Shown: positions 8,708-18,979, counted from the stretch's first letter. The stretch: 64,000 bases of DNA from Psychromonas sp. MB-3u-54 (GCF_002836415.1 NZ_PJBP01000179.1:62001-126000); one strand, 5' to 3'. A program made the numbers and translations. The notes: generated from the sequence alone by a model not told the origin.

Positions 8708-9574
8708 TTACGATTCAGAAATTGCGCCCTTACCCACGCCTTCATAAGCATACACAGTGACTTTTTTATCACCCATACGGGCCTTTATCTGCCCACAAAT
8801 AAAGTCAGAGAGCGATTCTACTGTGGTATCATTTGGTAAGGTTTCGCTACGCCCTGCGGGCATAAGCAGCTCAAAATAACCTTGTGGCGCATTGTAAGCG
8901 GTGCATATTTCAGTGCCATCATTGCCTGCAACAAGAAAAGACAAGTCCGATCCTGCAATGACGTCTTCAGCGCTGACCAGATAGATATCTTGCCAACGTT
9001 TAGCCCATTCATCGACCAGCGCTTCACTGTATTTATCATCAATAAATATATCGATTTTAGAGCGATGCCCATGGGCAATACGCTGACAGTTACCATTATG
9101 TTTTTTTAATCCGTGCGTGTAATGGTAATAGGGAGTGCTAATATTTTCATTGCGTAATTTAATCTCAAGCCCCAACACATTTTCAGGTAACTGCGGCAGA
9201 ATAATCTGCTTAAGGTAAGCTTCTAGTACTTCAACAGAAACGCTTTCGCACTCGACTAAACAATAGGCTTCATTTGGACAATTTAATTGTATAACGTCAC
9301 TGTCACCGAGCTCGAAATTAACTTCTGTTCGATGCCCCTGTAGCGTGACAGTGCAATTATTCGCTGACCGTGGTACCAATAATTTATGATCTACTGCGGC
9401 ATCAATAATAGTTTTTATCTGTTTTTTTACCAATGAAAAATCAAGGACCATAGATTGCTCATTAAGAGACCCTGTTAAAATAACATCCACTAGATAACTT
9501 TCACCTACAAAACCTCGATTTTTATCTAAATATGACGCATCGATAACCGTTAAATCACGTACAAATAATTTCAT
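8708..9574 (-). CDS. tandem 6-carboxytetrahydropterin synthase-like (PTPS) protein
   Basis: A 288-residue protein with two PTPS/QueD-like halves. The first (about 1-100) contains VDVILTGSLNEQSMVLDFSLVKKQIKTIID and HRTEVNFEL. The second (about 115-285) contains the zinc-type pattern CQRIAHGHRSKIDIF and the C-terminal PNDTTVESLSDFICGQIKAR. The PTPS fold converts dihydroneopterin triphosphate or binds pterin; the exact reaction of this double-length marine form is not established. I chose ATG 9574, which has GAGG six bases upstream, over the TTG five codons earlier. It heads the leftward block with hinT and lpoB. Confidence 0.75.
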   Translation of the reverse strand: MKLFVRDLTVIDASYLDKNRGFVGESYLVDVILTGSLNEQSMVLDFSLVKKQIKTIIDAAVDHKLLVPRSANNCTVTLQGHRTEVNFELGDSDVIQLNCPNEAYCLVECESVSVEVLEAYLKQIILPQLPENVLGLEIKLRNENISTPYYHYTHGLKKHNGNCQRIAHGHRSKIDIFIDDKYSEALVDEWAKRWQDIYLVSAEDVIAGSDLSFLVAGNDGTEICTAYNAPQGYFELLMPAGRSETLPNDTTVESLSDFICGQIKARMGDKKVTVYAYEGVGKGAISES

Positions 9575-9675
9575 TCTATCCTCATTCAATAAACGACAAT
9601 CAAAATCTGTGTTCGCTTGCCAACTTTATTTTTATTTTTGTTAATATTATTGCAACAATACAATTTCGTTGTTTG

Positions 9676-10731
9676 TTAAAATGGCGGGTTTTGATCATCC
9701 TGTTGATTATCGTCGGCAAAGTTATCACGTTTTAACTGTTCGCGTAAATTAGGTGGGATCCCCTGAATAGTTAATGTATCGCTATCCGCATCATAGAAAA
9801 TGCGCTCCCCAAGGTGTTTTTGATCAAAGCTAATGCTCACCCCTCCACCCTGCCCCACATATTTAGTCAACTTTCTAACCACAGTGCGGTCGACGGGAAA
9901 ACTTTTTTCTAATTGATAATCTTCACTGACAAAATCGTAAAAACTGCCTTCAAGTTTTGGTGAGTCTTGAAGTTGTTCTGATAATACGGAAAGTTCAATA
10001 TCATCACCCTGTTTCAGCTGTTCATTACAATATTCAAAGGCAACTTCACGTACTTCTTTTTTCTTCGCCACGGGTAAGGCTTGATTTTCGCAAAATTCAT
10101 CAACCGCTTTCATTAACCCCTGATTTTGCTCTTTTGCATCAAAACCTTCCTGTGCGCCCATAAAATCCAGGAAAAAATCAGACACTTTACGCCCGGCACG
10201 ACCTTTGATGAATGAGATGTAACGATTTGACTGCGGATCTCGCGCCAATAAAGTTAAATCAATACGTGCGACCAGTTGTATTTTGCTGGTTTCAATATGC
10301 TGACTCTCCTTCAATTCAAGGTTTTCATTAACACTGATTGACTGATTATTTTGCAGTAATGCAATCAACAAATAATCACTTGCTGTCCAGCTATATTTAC
10401 TGATTAATAGAATCCCCTGTTCCGCAAAATCATGCTTTTGTAACTCTTCAACTAAGCAACTGGCGGCTTGTTGTGAAAAGCGGACAAAATCGAGCTGTTG
10501 GGACATATAATCAGTCAGCGCCTTCCTAAACAGAGGTGACTTATCGCTTTTATCAGCAAAAGAAGCAAAGGATTTATTCGTTTTGCTTTGGTAAGTACGA
10601 TGCAATTTCGTTAAAAATTCATCACTAGAAGCTGAAATAGGCAACTCTCCTTCACGCATTTTACATTGTAAAACCCCTTCCGGGTTATAGGTTAAAGAAT
10701 GTAAAATAATATTGCTGGCAGAGATATTCAT
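9676..10731 (-). CDS. yejK: nucleoid-associated protein YejK (NdpA)
   Basis: A 351-residue homologue of YejK, a nucleoid-associated 37-kDa protein. Shared blocks include FLTKLHRTYQSKTNKSFASF, NENLEL, HIETSKIQLVARIDLTLL, ISFIKGRAGRKVSDFFLDFMGA (the most conserved segment), EYCNEQL, and the C-terminal FPVDRTVVRKLTKYVGQGGG and LTIQGIPPNLREQLKRD. The frame is open upstream to a GTG at 10812, but the family N-terminus aligns from ATG 10731. It is divergent from yejL, the classical arrangement. Confidence 0.93.
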   Translation of the reverse strand: MNISASNIILHSLTYNPEGVLQCKMREGELPISASSDEFLTKLHRTYQSKTNKSFASFADKSDKSPLFRKALTDYMSQQLDFVRFSQQAASCLVEELQKHDFAEQGILLISKYSWTASDYLLIALLQNNQSISVNENLELKESQHIETSKIQLVARIDLTLLARDPQSNRYISFIKGRAGRKVSDFFLDFMGAQEGFDAKEQNQGLMKAVDEFCENQALPVAKKKEVREVAFEYCNEQLKQGDDIELSVLSEQLQDSPKLEGSFYDFVSEDYQLEKSFPVDRTVVRKLTKYVGQGGGVSISFDQKHLGERIFYDADSDTLTIQGIPPNLREQLKRDNFADDNQQDDQNPPF

Positions 10732-10906
10732 AATTTTTGGCACCATATTGATAAACAGATAACCGTAAATTATACAGAGTGAATGAATAAATAGTCTATA
10801 ATTTCTATTCACTGGATAAAAATAAAAACAAGAGACCTTAAGTGATTGGTATAATTGAAAGAGTAAGTTATTATCACCTTTTTTACTTCAAAGTGAGACA
10901 GTGAAC

Positions 10907-11131
10907 ATGCCAATTATTTCTAAATATTCAAACAAAAAGATCGAAACAATACTTGATGAAGTGATGGAAGTACTCCATAAAAATGATGTATCCGTTGATT
11001 TAAGTTTAATGGTACTAGGCAATGCCATCACTCATGTCATTAACAGTCAGGTTCCGGTTAACAAACGCGCTCAAATCAGCGAAAAATTTGTCAAAGCACT
11101 GTCGGTTTCGATTAATTCTAAAGAAAAATAA
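10907..11131 (+). CDS. yejL: UPF0352 protein YejL
   Basis: A 74-residue all-helical protein nearly colinear with E. coli YejL: PIISKYSNKKIETILDEVMEVL, then VDLSLMVLGNAITHVINSQVP and QISEKFVKALSVSIN. The function is unknown; the family is a small dimeric bundle. I prefer ATG 10907 to the GTG at 10901. It is separated from yejM by five bases, so they form an operon, and is divergent from yejK. Confidence 0.93.
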   Translation: MPIISKYSNKKIETILDEVMEVLHKNDVSVDLSLMVLGNAITHVINSQVPVNKRAQISEKFVKALSVSINSKEK

Positions 11132-11136
11132 ATAAT

Positions 11137-12921
11137 ATGGTAGAAACAGGTAATAAATTCCATGATCAGGTTTCCCGCTTAATAAGCTGGGGGCATTGGT
11201 TTACTTTTTTTAATATAATCATTGTTTCCCTGATCGGTCTGCGATATATAGCCTATTCCGGTATGGCAGATTCCGTGGTCGGCATTATTTATCAATTTAT
11301 TAGTTTAATTGGCCATTTTAGTTTTCTCTGTGCAGCTGTCTTTATGCTAATTTTATTTCCATTGGCATTTTTAATTCCTTTCCCGCGTTTATATCGGGTT
11401 ATTGCAATTTTGATCAGTACTATTTTGATCACTTTTTTAATTATTGATACGCAAATATTCAAAATTTATAATTTTCACCTTAACCCTTTAATTTGGCATT
11501 TTTTACAAAGTCCCGCTCAAGTTGAGCAAATTTATACTATTAACCTGCATTACGTCTCGATTCCTATTATCTTCCTTATTGAACTGGGTGTTTCCTATTT
11601 GGTGTTGAAAAAATGCCGCAAATTGCAGGCTAAACGCATTGGCAAGCCGATTGCGGTGGTGCTGTTTAGCGCCTTTGTAATTACACATTTAGCTTATATA
11701 TGGGCCGATGCGAAGCAATATCGTCCTATTACCCAACAAAAATCGACCTACCCACTCTCCTATCCAATGACTGCGCGTACTTTTTTAAAAAATCAGGGCT
11801 GGTTAAGCGAAGGTAAGTTACATGAGCGTATCAGTCGCCAGAGCAATGAATTTAAAAATGAATTACGTTATCCGATAACCCCGTTAACTTTCCCGGCAAC
11901 AAAACCCGTGGACAATATTCTATTAGTAACCGTTGAAGCATTACGCGCAGACATGTTAAATGAACAAAACATGCCCAATCTTTATAAGCTTAGCCAGCAG
12001 GGTTTAAATTTCAACAGCCATTATAGTGGCGGGAGTAATAGGGCCCAGGGTGTTTTTAGCTTATTTTATGCTTTGCCAAATAATTACTGGTCAGATATAA
12101 CCCTTAATTATATCCCGCCCGTTTTACTAAACCGTTTACAACAACAGCACTATAAATTTGGCTTGTTTTCAAGTATTGGCTTCACTCACCCCGAGTTTTT
12201 ACAAAGCAGTTTCAGCAGCCTAGAAACAGAGCAGCTAAAAAATACGAGTGCAGATGGTAATGAGAAGATCACCAGACAATGGCGTGATTGGTTAAATCAG
12301 CAAAATGACACTAACAAATGGTTCAGCTTTTTATACTATCAACAACCTGATAACACGTTTTTACATAATACTGATCATGTAAGCTTCACGGATCACACCA
12401 AAAAGCTGGCGTTATATCAAAAACAGGTATCAGCAATTGATCAACAGATAGCACAGATAATAAAGTCCCTGAAAAACAAACAGCAACTGAAAAATACGAT
12501 TGTTATTATTACGGGTACGCATGCGGTATCTTTCGCTAAAAACAGTTCTGCACAAAGCGCGATAAACGATGCGCATGTTCCACTAGTGGTATTGTGGCCA
12601 GATGAAAATAGCGGTCAAATTTCTCGCATGACAAGTCATTTAGACATTGTCCCTACTTTGATGGAAAAATCTTTAGGTAGCCAATCTAATGCAAACTTGT
12701 ATAGCAGCGGGCAAAGTTTATTTGATGATAGTGAACGGCAGTTTATATTATCAGGAGATTTAAAAAAATATGTGGTTTACGAAAAAGACAGGATCACACA
12801 ATTTTCAAATGATGGAGAGATAAATAGTATAGATTGGAACGGTAATTCAGTAGCCGAGGATAAAGAGGATGTCACCCTATTGATTAAGGTAGTATCGCAG
12901 TTACGCCGTTTTAATTATTAA
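11137..12921 (+). CDS. yejM: inner-membrane protein YejM (PbgA/LapC), LPS regulator
   Basis: In enterobacteria YejM/PbgA binds lipid A and restrains LapB-FtsH degradation of LpxC, so it sets LPS synthesis. The 594-residue product has the DUF3413 N-terminal domain with about five membrane segments (roughly 15-190) and a periplasmic sulfatase/alkaline-phosphatase-like domain (about 260-590) starting NILLVTVEALRADMLNEQNMPNL, with SGGSNRAQGVFSLFYALP and HVPLVVLWP. The fold lacks a clear full set of catalytic metal ligands, as in the family. It overlaps no gene and lies directly behind yejL. Confidence 0.92.
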   Translation: MVETGNKFHDQVSRLISWGHWFTFFNIIIVSLIGLRYIAYSGMADSVVGIIYQFISLIGHFSFLCAAVFMLILFPLAFLIPFPRLYRVIAILISTILITFLIIDTQIFKIYNFHLNPLIWHFLQSPAQVEQIYTINLHYVSIPIIFLIELGVSYLVLKKCRKLQAKRIGKPIAVVLFSAFVITHLAYIWADAKQYRPITQQKSTYPLSYPMTARTFLKNQGWLSEGKLHERISRQSNEFKNELRYPITPLTFPATKPVDNILLVTVEALRADMLNEQNMPNLYKLSQQGLNFNSHYSGGSNRAQGVFSLFYALPNNYWSDITLNYIPPVLLNRLQQQHYKFGLFSSIGFTHPEFLQSSFSSLETEQLKNTSADGNEKITRQWRDWLNQQNDTNKWFSFLYYQQPDNTFLHNTDHVSFTDHTKKLALYQKQVSAIDQQIAQIIKSLKNKQQLKNTIVIITGTHAVSFAKNSSAQSAINDAHVPLVVLWPDENSGQISRMTSHLDIVPTLMEKSLGSQSNANLYSSGQSLFDDSERQFILSGDLKKYVVYEKDRITQFSNDGEINSIDWNGNSVAEDKEDVTLLIKVVSQLRRFNY

Positions 12922-13165
12922 TCCCTTTAATCTATGCATTTAATTTTTTCTGCTCCTCCATGTTAAAAACGGAGGAGAGTTAAAAATGAAGCAGCGTTAA
13001 AACCAAGCAGGTTGATAGTCGTGCGCATTCGTAAAGGGTTAACCTTGCACAGAAAAAGCAATGACAGTAAAACGTTTTATTTATTAGTCGCTGGCTATTA
13101 TCAATAAAAACAACGACGTAGTCTTAGTTTTAGTTTTAGCAGTATTGAAGCGTCAATATGCTTAA
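12922..13165. other. non-coding gap after yejM
   Basis: No gene is seen. The only structure is a 7-bp stem CTCCTCC / GGAGGAG (12953-12977) without a T-run. Confidence 0.5.
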
Positions 13166-13168
13166 ACG

Positions 13169-13199
13169 AAAAAAGGCTTCTCATTGAGAAGCCTTTTTA
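13169..13199 (+). terminator. rho-independent terminator downstream of yejLM
   Basis: Stem AAAAAGGCTTCTC / GAGAAGCCTTTTT with a four-base loop, T-run included. It lies about 250 bases after the yejM stop. The symmetry would also allow function on the minus strand for the tRNA transcript. Confidence 0.75.
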
Positions 13200-13244
13200 A
13201 ATGTAGCTGAATAAACAACAGAGGAGATTAAGACTCTGGTAACA

Positions 13245-13299
13245 TATAAACCCTGTCGTATAAACCCTGTCGTATAAACCCTGTCGTATAAAACCTGTC
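13245..13299. repeat. 14-bp tandem repeat, four units
   Basis: TATAAACCCTGTCG is repeated three times perfectly from 13245, then once with a single change (TATAAAACCTGTC). It lies between the yejM terminator and the tRNA-Ser terminator and has no open frame of interest. Length is likely to vary by replication slippage. Confidence 0.85.
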
Positions 13300-13309
13300 T
13301 ATAAAACAA

Positions 13310-13336
13310 AAAACCCGCTGTAAAAACAGCGGGTTT
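13310..13336 (-). terminator. terminator of tRNA-Ser
   Basis: Stem AAAACCCGCTG / CAGCGGGTTTT with a five- to six-base loop. It starts nine bases after the CCA end of the tRNA on the minus strand and has flanking A/T runs on both sides. Confidence 0.8.
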
Positions 13337-13344
13337 TCAATGTG

Positions 13345-13435
13345 TGGCGGAGGAGGAGAGATTTGAACTCTCGGTGAGCTATTAACCCACGCTGGTTTTC
13401 AAGACCAGTGCATTCAGCCGCTCTGCCACCCCTCC
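13345..13435 (-). tRNA. tRNA-Ser (anticodon UGA)
   Basis: Ninety-one bases on the minus strand from GGAGGGG to an encoded CCA. The acceptor stem GGAGGGG pairs with CTCCTCC (one G-U). The anticodon arm is CTGGT-CTTGAAA-ACCAG with anticodon TGA. There is a long variable arm, the class II feature of serine tRNAs, and a T-arm with GTTCAAATC. It has its own promoter and terminator and is not in a tRNA cluster. Confidence 0.97.
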
Positions 13436-13447
13436 GGAACGAGGCGC

Positions 13448-13476
13448 ATGATAAAGAGATCCCGTTAAAAAGTCAA
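13448..13476 (-). promoter_or_regulatory. promoter of tRNA-Ser
   Basis: On the minus strand TTGACT (13476-13471) is followed after exactly 17 bases by TATCAT (13453-13448), twelve bases upstream of the mature tRNA 5' end. The sequence between the -10 box and the tRNA (GCGCCTCG) is GC-rich, like a stringent discriminator. Confidence 0.75.
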
Positions 13477-13630
13477 GTGCCTTTAAAAAATTTTTTATAT
13501 TTACTGTTTTTATAGCATTGCCTCTTTTATTAAAACGCGATCACCTTTATATTTAACACTGTTAAACAGCCGCGCTTCTTTCCTTTCCATATAAGCTGTT
13601 TATATCGACATCTATCTAAGGTTTTATTTT

Positions 13631-15601
13631 ATGTTTCAGAACAATCCGTTGCTAAGTCAATTAAAAAAACAAATTCAAGAAGATATTCCCAAACGTCAGG
13701 GAAAGGTTAAAGCAACTGAGCGTGGTTATGGCTTTTTAGAGACAGATAAAGGCAAACGTTTTTTCATTCCGCCAAGTGAGATGAAAAAAGTATTACACGG
13801 TGATCAAATTAATGCCTTTATTCGTGGTAAGGGTGATAAATCAACTGCGGAGCCAGATCAGCTCAAGAAAACAGGGTCTGCTGTTTTTATTGCACGCTTA
13901 GTTATCAAGCAGAAAAATATCTCTATTGTTCCCAAAAATCCACTGCTTAAAGGCTTTTTTAAAATAAAAGGAAGCCAAGCTTTACTGTCCCGGGGATATC
14001 AAGATGGTGATTGGGTTAAAGTTGAATTGTTAAGTCATGCGCTCGAAGGAAATGGTTTTTTAACCCAAGTGATAGAAAAAATAGCCGAGGGCAGTGATCC
14101 CTTTGCCTATCGTTTATTAACCGTCGCAACCCACAATTTAGCCAATAAAGCCCCTGAATTTGATCATCCATGGCAAGTTATCGATCCACAATTACCCCGT
14201 AGCGATTTAACTAAATCCCCCTTCTTTACTATTGATGGTGTTAACACCCAAGATATGGACGATGCACTCTATATCGAAGCGAATGAGCATGGTTGGAACT
14301 TGACGGTCGCGATTTCAGATCCGTCCGCCTACGTGCCGGAAAATAGCGACATGGATGCTGAAGCTAAACGTCGTGCCTTTACTTTATATTTACCTAACTT
14401 TAATGTCCCCATGTTGCCGCGTGATTTGAGTGACAGTCTTTGTTCATTAAAAGAGGGTGAAAAACGTGCCACCCTCTGCTGTACTATCCATATTAATAAA
14501 AAGGGTGAAATTGAGGGTGAACCGGCATTTTATGGCGCATGGATAAAATCTCATTATCGCCTTAACTATACGGATGTTTCCAATTATCTGGAAAATGAAG
14601 AGCTTAATGATGATTGTTGGAAACCTAGTACACAACTTGCCGAGCAACTGCACACTCTGAATCTGCTTTCCCTAAAGCGTCTGCAATGGCGAACAGACAA
14701 TAATGCCGTGTTTAAAAACCAACCTGATTACACTCTAAAACTAAACAATAAAGGTGAGATTTCTGAAATACTCTGCGAGCCAAGGCGCAGTGCTAATCGA
14801 CTGGTAGAGGAATCGATGATTGCCGCCAATATCTGTGCGGGTAACTTTTTAGCAAAACATAAACAGCAGGGTGTGTTTAATACCCATTCCGGTTTTGCAA
14901 GTGAACGCCTGGAAAAAGCGGTCTCTTTACTCGCTGAGTTCGGCATTGAAAGTGATATTGAAACATTAGCGACTGTTGCCGGTTATACAAAAATACGCCA
15001 GCAAACTAATCTGCTGCACAACAGTTATCTGGACCACAGATTACGTAAACTGCTCAGTTATGCCGATATTAAAAATACACCGGAAGCACATTTTACCCTT
15101 GGGGTCGCCCACTATGCGACATGGACTTCTCCTATCCGCAAGTACGGTGATCTACTTAACCATCGTTTGATTAAATCAGTTTTGTTAAAAGAAGATAATA
15201 TTCAGGTCGATAGTGAGATCGGGCAGTTGCTCAATGCAGCCCGTAAATTACAACGTTTGGCCGAAAGAGATGTTAATAATATTCTTTACAGTCAGTATCT
15301 AAAGGATCAGGTTGAGTCCAAGTGGCGCTATAAAGCGGAGATTTTTGATATTATTAAAGCAGGTATTCGGGTCAGAATACAAGAAAATGGTGCGACTTTC
15401 TTTATCCCTTGCTCGCTACTTTGCAAAGACGGCAGTGATGCCAAAAAAATCGACTGCAATCAAGCCTTAGGAAAAGTTATTATTGCGCAACAAACCGAAT
15501 TACAACTCGGCGATGTGATTGATGTGATGCTTAATAATGTCAAAGTGGAAAGCGGTCAATTAATCGGAAAACTTGCCGAACCACTGGTAATTATCGACTA
15601 A
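13631..15601 (+). CDS. rnb: exoribonuclease II
   Basis: Processive 3'-5' hydrolytic exoribonuclease of mRNA decay. The 656-residue protein has an N-terminal cold-shock-like domain (GKVKATERGYGFLETDKGKRFFIPP, about 24-48) and a second CSD. The RNB catalytic domain starts near 190, with DGVNTQDMDDALYIE carrying the metal-binding aspartates and ISDPSAYVPENSDMDAEAKRRAFTLYLP. The C-terminal S1 domain covers about 560-645. Length is close to E. coli RNase II (644), which separates it from the longer RNase R. Single gene, with the next gene (ygiQ) 136 bp downstream in the same direction. Confidence 0.96.
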   Translation: MFQNNPLLSQLKKQIQEDIPKRQGKVKATERGYGFLETDKGKRFFIPPSEMKKVLHGDQINAFIRGKGDKSTAEPDQLKKTGSAVFIARLVIKQKNISIVPKNPLLKGFFKIKGSQALLSRGYQDGDWVKVELLSHALEGNGFLTQVIEKIAEGSDPFAYRLLTVATHNLANKAPEFDHPWQVIDPQLPRSDLTKSPFFTIDGVNTQDMDDALYIEANEHGWNLTVAISDPSAYVPENSDMDAEAKRRAFTLYLPNFNVPMLPRDLSDSLCSLKEGEKRATLCCTIHINKKGEIEGEPAFYGAWIKSHYRLNYTDVSNYLENEELNDDCWKPSTQLAEQLHTLNLLSLKRLQWRTDNNAVFKNQPDYTLKLNNKGEISEILCEPRRSANRLVEESMIAANICAGNFLAKHKQQGVFNTHSGFASERLEKAVSLLAEFGIESDIETLATVAGYTKIRQQTNLLHNSYLDHRLRKLLSYADIKNTPEAHFTLGVAHYATWTSPIRKYGDLLNHRLIKSVLLKEDNIQVDSEIGQLLNAARKLQRLAERDVNNILYSQYLKDQVESKWRYKAEIFDIIKAGIRVRIQENGATFFIPCSLLCKDGSDAKKIDCNQALGKVIIAQQTELQLGDVIDVMLNNVKVESGQLIGKLAEPLVIID

Positions 15602-15737
15602 TTTAACCGCTAAAATTTATTTTAGAGTTTAAATATCAATTGCTTAAATAACCATAAAAACATCATGGTTAAGAAAGCATCGCAGAGTTTAATTTCTTCT
15701 GTATAATCAGCGCTCATTTTCCAGTTAGGCAAAAATA

Positions 15738-18050
15738 ATGAGCGTTGATCTATTACAAGCCGAAAGACCCCTTTTCTCATACCCGTCATTTAAATCCAGA
15801 AACGAAAAAGCAGCGCCATTCCTACCAATGTCACGCCAAGAGATGAAAAAACTCGGCTGGGATAGTTGCGATATTATTCTCGTTGTGGGTGATGCTTATG
15901 TTGACCACCCCAGCTTTGGCATGGCGGTGATCGGTCGTACACTTGAAGCACAAGGTTACCGCGTCGGTATTATTGCTCAGCCGGATTGGCAGAGTAAAGA
16001 AGCTTTCATGGCGTTAGGTAAACCTAACCTGTTTTTTGGTGTTTCAGCGGGTAATATGGACTCGATGATCAACCGTTATACAGCGGAACGCCGAATGCGT
16101 CACGATGATGCCTACACAGCGAACAACGAAGGCGGTAAACGTCCGGATCGGGCGGTATTAGTGTATACACAACGCTGTAAAGAAGCTTACAAATCTGTGC
16201 CCGTTGTGATTGGCGGGATTGAAGCCAGTTTACGCCGTATTGCCCATTATGATTACTGGTCAGATAAAGTGCGTCGCTCCGTTATTCTCGATGCGAAGGC
16301 CGATATTTTATTATATGGCAATGCGGAGCGACCTCTTCTGGAAGTTGCCCACCGTTTATCACAGGGTGAACCGATAAGCGCTATGACCGAGATTCGCGGC
16401 ACCGCTATTTTGACTAAAGCCGCGTTACCGGGATGGGATGGTGTTGATTCACGAAAAGTGGATCAACTGGGTAAAATAGATCCGATTATCAATCCCTATG
16501 CCGATATCAATGTTGCCTGTGCCACACAAAAACTGGCGGACGAAAGCTTAAACGATCCAACCCAAGTTATCACTATCCAACCGGCAGAATTTAAACCAAG
16601 CAAGAAAAAACCTTGGGAAAAAACCTACATTCAACTGCCAAGCTATGAGAAAGTCTGTCAAGATAAAGTGCACTATGCCCATGCTTCTCGTATTATGCAT
16701 CAGGAGACCAATCCCGGTTGTGCCCGTGCCTTAGCACAGTTCCACGGTGAACGTTTAGTGTGGCTCAACCCACCTGCCTATCCGCTCACCACGGAAGAGA
16801 TAGACAGTGTATTTGGACTGCCCTATCAGCGTATACCCCATCCATCCTACGGTGATGCAAAAATTCCGGCTTACGATATGATCCGTTTCTCGATCAATAT
16901 TATGCGCGGTTGTTTTGGCGGTTGTACTTTCTGCTCGATTACCGAGCATGAAGGACGAGTAATACAAAGTCGTTCTGAAGATTCTATTATTAAAGAAATT
17001 GAAATTATTCGCGATACCGTCCCCGGGTTTACCGGCGTTATTTCTGATTTGGGCGGCCCGACGGCAAACATGTACCGCCTGAAATGTAAAAGTCCAAAAG
17101 CCGAACAAACCTGTCGCCGTTTAAGCTGTGTTTACCCCGATATTTGTCATCATCTCAACACTGACCATGAGCATACAATTAACCTTTATCGTCGCGCGCG
17201 TAAACTCTCGGGCATTAAGAAAATCTTAATCGCCTCGGGTGTACGTTATGATATCGCCGTTGAAGATCCTCGTTATGTGAAAGAGTTAGTTGAGCATCAT
17301 GTTGGCGGTTATCTGAAAATTGCACCTGAGCATACGGAAAAGGGCCCATTAGATAAAATGATGAAGCCGACCATGAGCAGTTATGAAGCATTTAAACAAA
17401 TGTTTGAAAAATACTCTAAAGCGGCGGGCAAAAAACAATACCTTATTCCCTATTTTATTTCGGCGCATCCGGGTACCACGGATCAAGATATGATTAATCT
17501 TGCATTATGGTTAAAAAGTAATAATTTCAAACTCGATCAAGTGCAAAACTTTTACCCTTCGCCTCTGGCGAATGCAACCACCATGTACCACACCGAGAAA
17601 AATCCGTTACATAAAGTCTCCAAGGACAGTGAAGAGGTGATAAGCCCCAAGGGTGGCCGACAACGTAAACTTCATAAAGCGATACTACGTTACCATGTAC
17701 CGGAAAACTGGCCTTTAATTCGTGAAACCCTAAAGAAATTAGGCTTAGCGAGAAAATTGATTGGCAAAAGTCCTCAACACTTAGTGCCGCCGGAATCACG
17801 TAATGAGCTACAGGGTATTGCTCAGCAGGGTAAATTTGTAAGCAAGAGTAAACCGGTACAAAGTGCGGTCACCCGCTTTACCGGCTCCGCACAATTTAAG
17901 AAAGCGACACCCAATGCAAAACAGGAAAAATCAGCCGTCGGAAAAAAAATAGGCAGCAATAAAGCGGTACCACTTGTAAAAGCAGAAAATAAGATGGCGA
18001 GTAAGCCCAAGAATAAGCAGTTTAATTTTGCAGGTCAAAAGAAAAAGTGA
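15738..18050 (+). CDS. ygiQ: YgiQ family radical SAM protein
   Basis: A 770-residue UPF0313 protein. It has an N-terminal extension and B12-binding-like region ([18 protein letters not shown] and [21 protein letters not shown]), then the radical SAM core with the 4Fe-4S cluster motif C392-x3-C396-x2-C399 in [18 protein letters not shown], and [11 protein letters not shown] and [22 protein letters not shown] further on. The last ~90 residues are a basic, low-complexity Lys/Ala/Ser tail, which makes it longer than E. coli YgiQ. The substrate is unknown. A MITE begins exactly at its stop codon. Confidence 0.92.
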   Translation: MSVDLLQAERPLFSYPSFKSRNEKAAPFLPMSRQEMKKLGWDSCDIILVVGDAYVDHPSFGMAVIGRTLEAQGYRVGIIAQPDWQSKEAFMALGKPNLFFGVSAGNMDSMINRYTAERRMRHDDAYTANNEGGKRPDRAVLVYTQRCKEAYKSVPVVIGGIEASLRRIAHYDYWSDKVRRSVILDAKADILLYGNAERPLLEVAHRLSQGEPISAMTEIRGTAILTKAALPGWDGVDSRKVDQLGKIDPIINPYADINVACATQKLADESLNDPTQVITIQPAEFKPSKKKPWEKTYIQLPSYEKVCQDKVHYAHASRIMHQETNPGCARALAQFHGERLVWLNPPAYPLTTEEIDSVFGLPYQRIPHPSYGDAKIPAYDMIRFSINIMRGCFGGCTFCSITEHEGRVIQSRSEDSIIKEIEIIRDTVPGFTGVISDLGGPTANMYRLKCKSPKAEQTCRRLSCVYPDICHHLNTDHEHTINLYRRARKLSGIKKILIASGVRYDIAVEDPRYVKELVEHHVGGYLKIAPEHTEKGPLDKMMKPTMSSYEAFKQMFEKYSKAAGKKQYLIPYFISAHPGTTDQDMINLALWLKSNNFKLDQVQNFYPSPLANATTMYHTEKNPLHKVSKDSEEVISPKGGRQRKLHKAILRYHVPENWPLIRETLKKLGLARKLIGKSPQHLVPPESRNELQGIAQQGKFVSKSKPVQSAVTRFTGSAQFKKATPNAKQEKSAVGKKIGSNKAVPLVKAENKMASKPKNKQFNFAGQKKK

Positions 18051-18284
18051 TACCAATTCCATTAATTAGATGATCTATTTAGGCGCTGGAAAAACGCATG
18101 AAAGCAAGGCATTAATTGCAGTAACTAGTTGTTCTAATTATATAAAATAGTAGGGAACACTATTTTGAACAGCTTCAGCTGGCCACGAAGTGGTGAATAA
18201 CAGGATGTTATGAATAAAATTAATCACGAAACTAGCATGTGTTTTAACCAGCATAAATGGGCATGAATTTAATCGGTTTGGTAT
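18050..18284. repeat. MITE-like element C, copy 1, abutting the ygiQ stop
   Basis: Starts ATACCAATTCCATTAATTA and ends AATTTAATCGGTTTGGTAT, imperfect terminal inverted repeats. About 175 bases of it recur in inverted orientation at 19781-19964, and its core (GAACAGCTTCAGCTGGCCACG, as seen on this strand) is the unit tandemly repeated at 56441-56736. No coding capacity. Confidence 0.75.
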
Positions 18285-18314
18285 GATTATAAAAGCGTAA
18301 TAAGTTAATTATTT

Positions 18315-18336
18315 AAGGGCGGTTATCCGCCCTTTT
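18315..18336 (+). terminator. rho-independent terminator after ygiQ
   Basis: AAGGGCGG TTAT CCGCCCTTTTT: an eight-bp GC-rich stem with a tetraloop and five Ts, 265 bases after the ygiQ stop and beyond the MITE. Confidence 0.85.
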
Positions 18337-18379
18337 TGCTGTTTAGATTAAATAATGGAGAGGTTAAATAATGGATAGG

Positions 18380-18979
18380 TTAAAGAACAGATCGTCCCGA
18401 AAATGAATGGGAAAGCGTGGTACTGTCGACATACTCCAGCTCTCCTCCCACCGGTACACCGTGCGCGATTCGACTCACTTTTATAGCATATAGTTTGGCC
18501 ATTTCGGCAATGTAATAAGCCGTCGCTTCCCCCTCAACCGTTGGATTTGTCGCTAATATAACTTCATAATGTTGTCCCGATGAAAGTTGTTTATCAAGGA
18601 GGTTTAAGCCAAGTTGCTCCGGGCCAATCCCATCAAGAGGAGACAAATGCCCCATCAGCACAAAATAGGTGCCTGAAAATAAAGCCGTTTGTTCAATCGC
18701 CAACACATCAACCGGCATTTCAACAATACAAATTGTACCGTTTTTATTGCGTTTATCATTGTCACAAATAGCACATAAATTCTGCTCGGTAAAAGTACGG
18801 CATTGTTGGCAGTGACCTATTTCATTAACCGCTCTTTCAAGCAGATAACTCAGGTTTAAAGCCCCTTTTCTATTTTTATCTAACAGATGATAAACCATAC
18901 GTTGCGCAGATTTTGGACCTACACTCGGTAGACACTGTAACGCTTGCATTAGCTCTTCAAGTAACGAATTAGAACTCAT
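18380..18979 (-). CDS. recR: recombination mediator protein RecR
   Basis: Acts with RecO (and RecF) to load RecA on SSB-coated gaps. The 199-residue protein has the N-terminal HhH region [18 protein letters not shown], a four-cysteine zinc finger CQQCRTF...CAIC (about 57-72), the Toprim domain with [15 protein letters not shown] and [20 protein letters not shown], and the C-terminal Walker-like [16 protein letters not shown]. Length equals the family norm. It is the last gene of the apt-dnaX-ybaB-recR series, but is separated from ybaB by an unusual 372-bp gap containing a terminator. Confidence 0.97.
   Translation of the reverse strand: MSSNSLLEELMQALQCLPSVGPKSAQRMVYHLLDKNRKGALNLSYLLERAVNEIGHCQQCRTFTEQNLCAICDNDKRNKNGTICIVEMPVDVLAIEQTALFSGTYFVLMGHLSPLDGIGPEQLGLNLLDKQLSSGQHYEVILATNPTVEGEATAYYIAEMAKLYAIKVSRIAHGVPVGGELEYVDSTTLSHSFSGRSVL

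Noticed and set aside
10732-10812. Longer N-terminus of YejK from GTG 10812
   Set aside because: Hydrophobic extension absent from the family; homology starts at ATG 10731.
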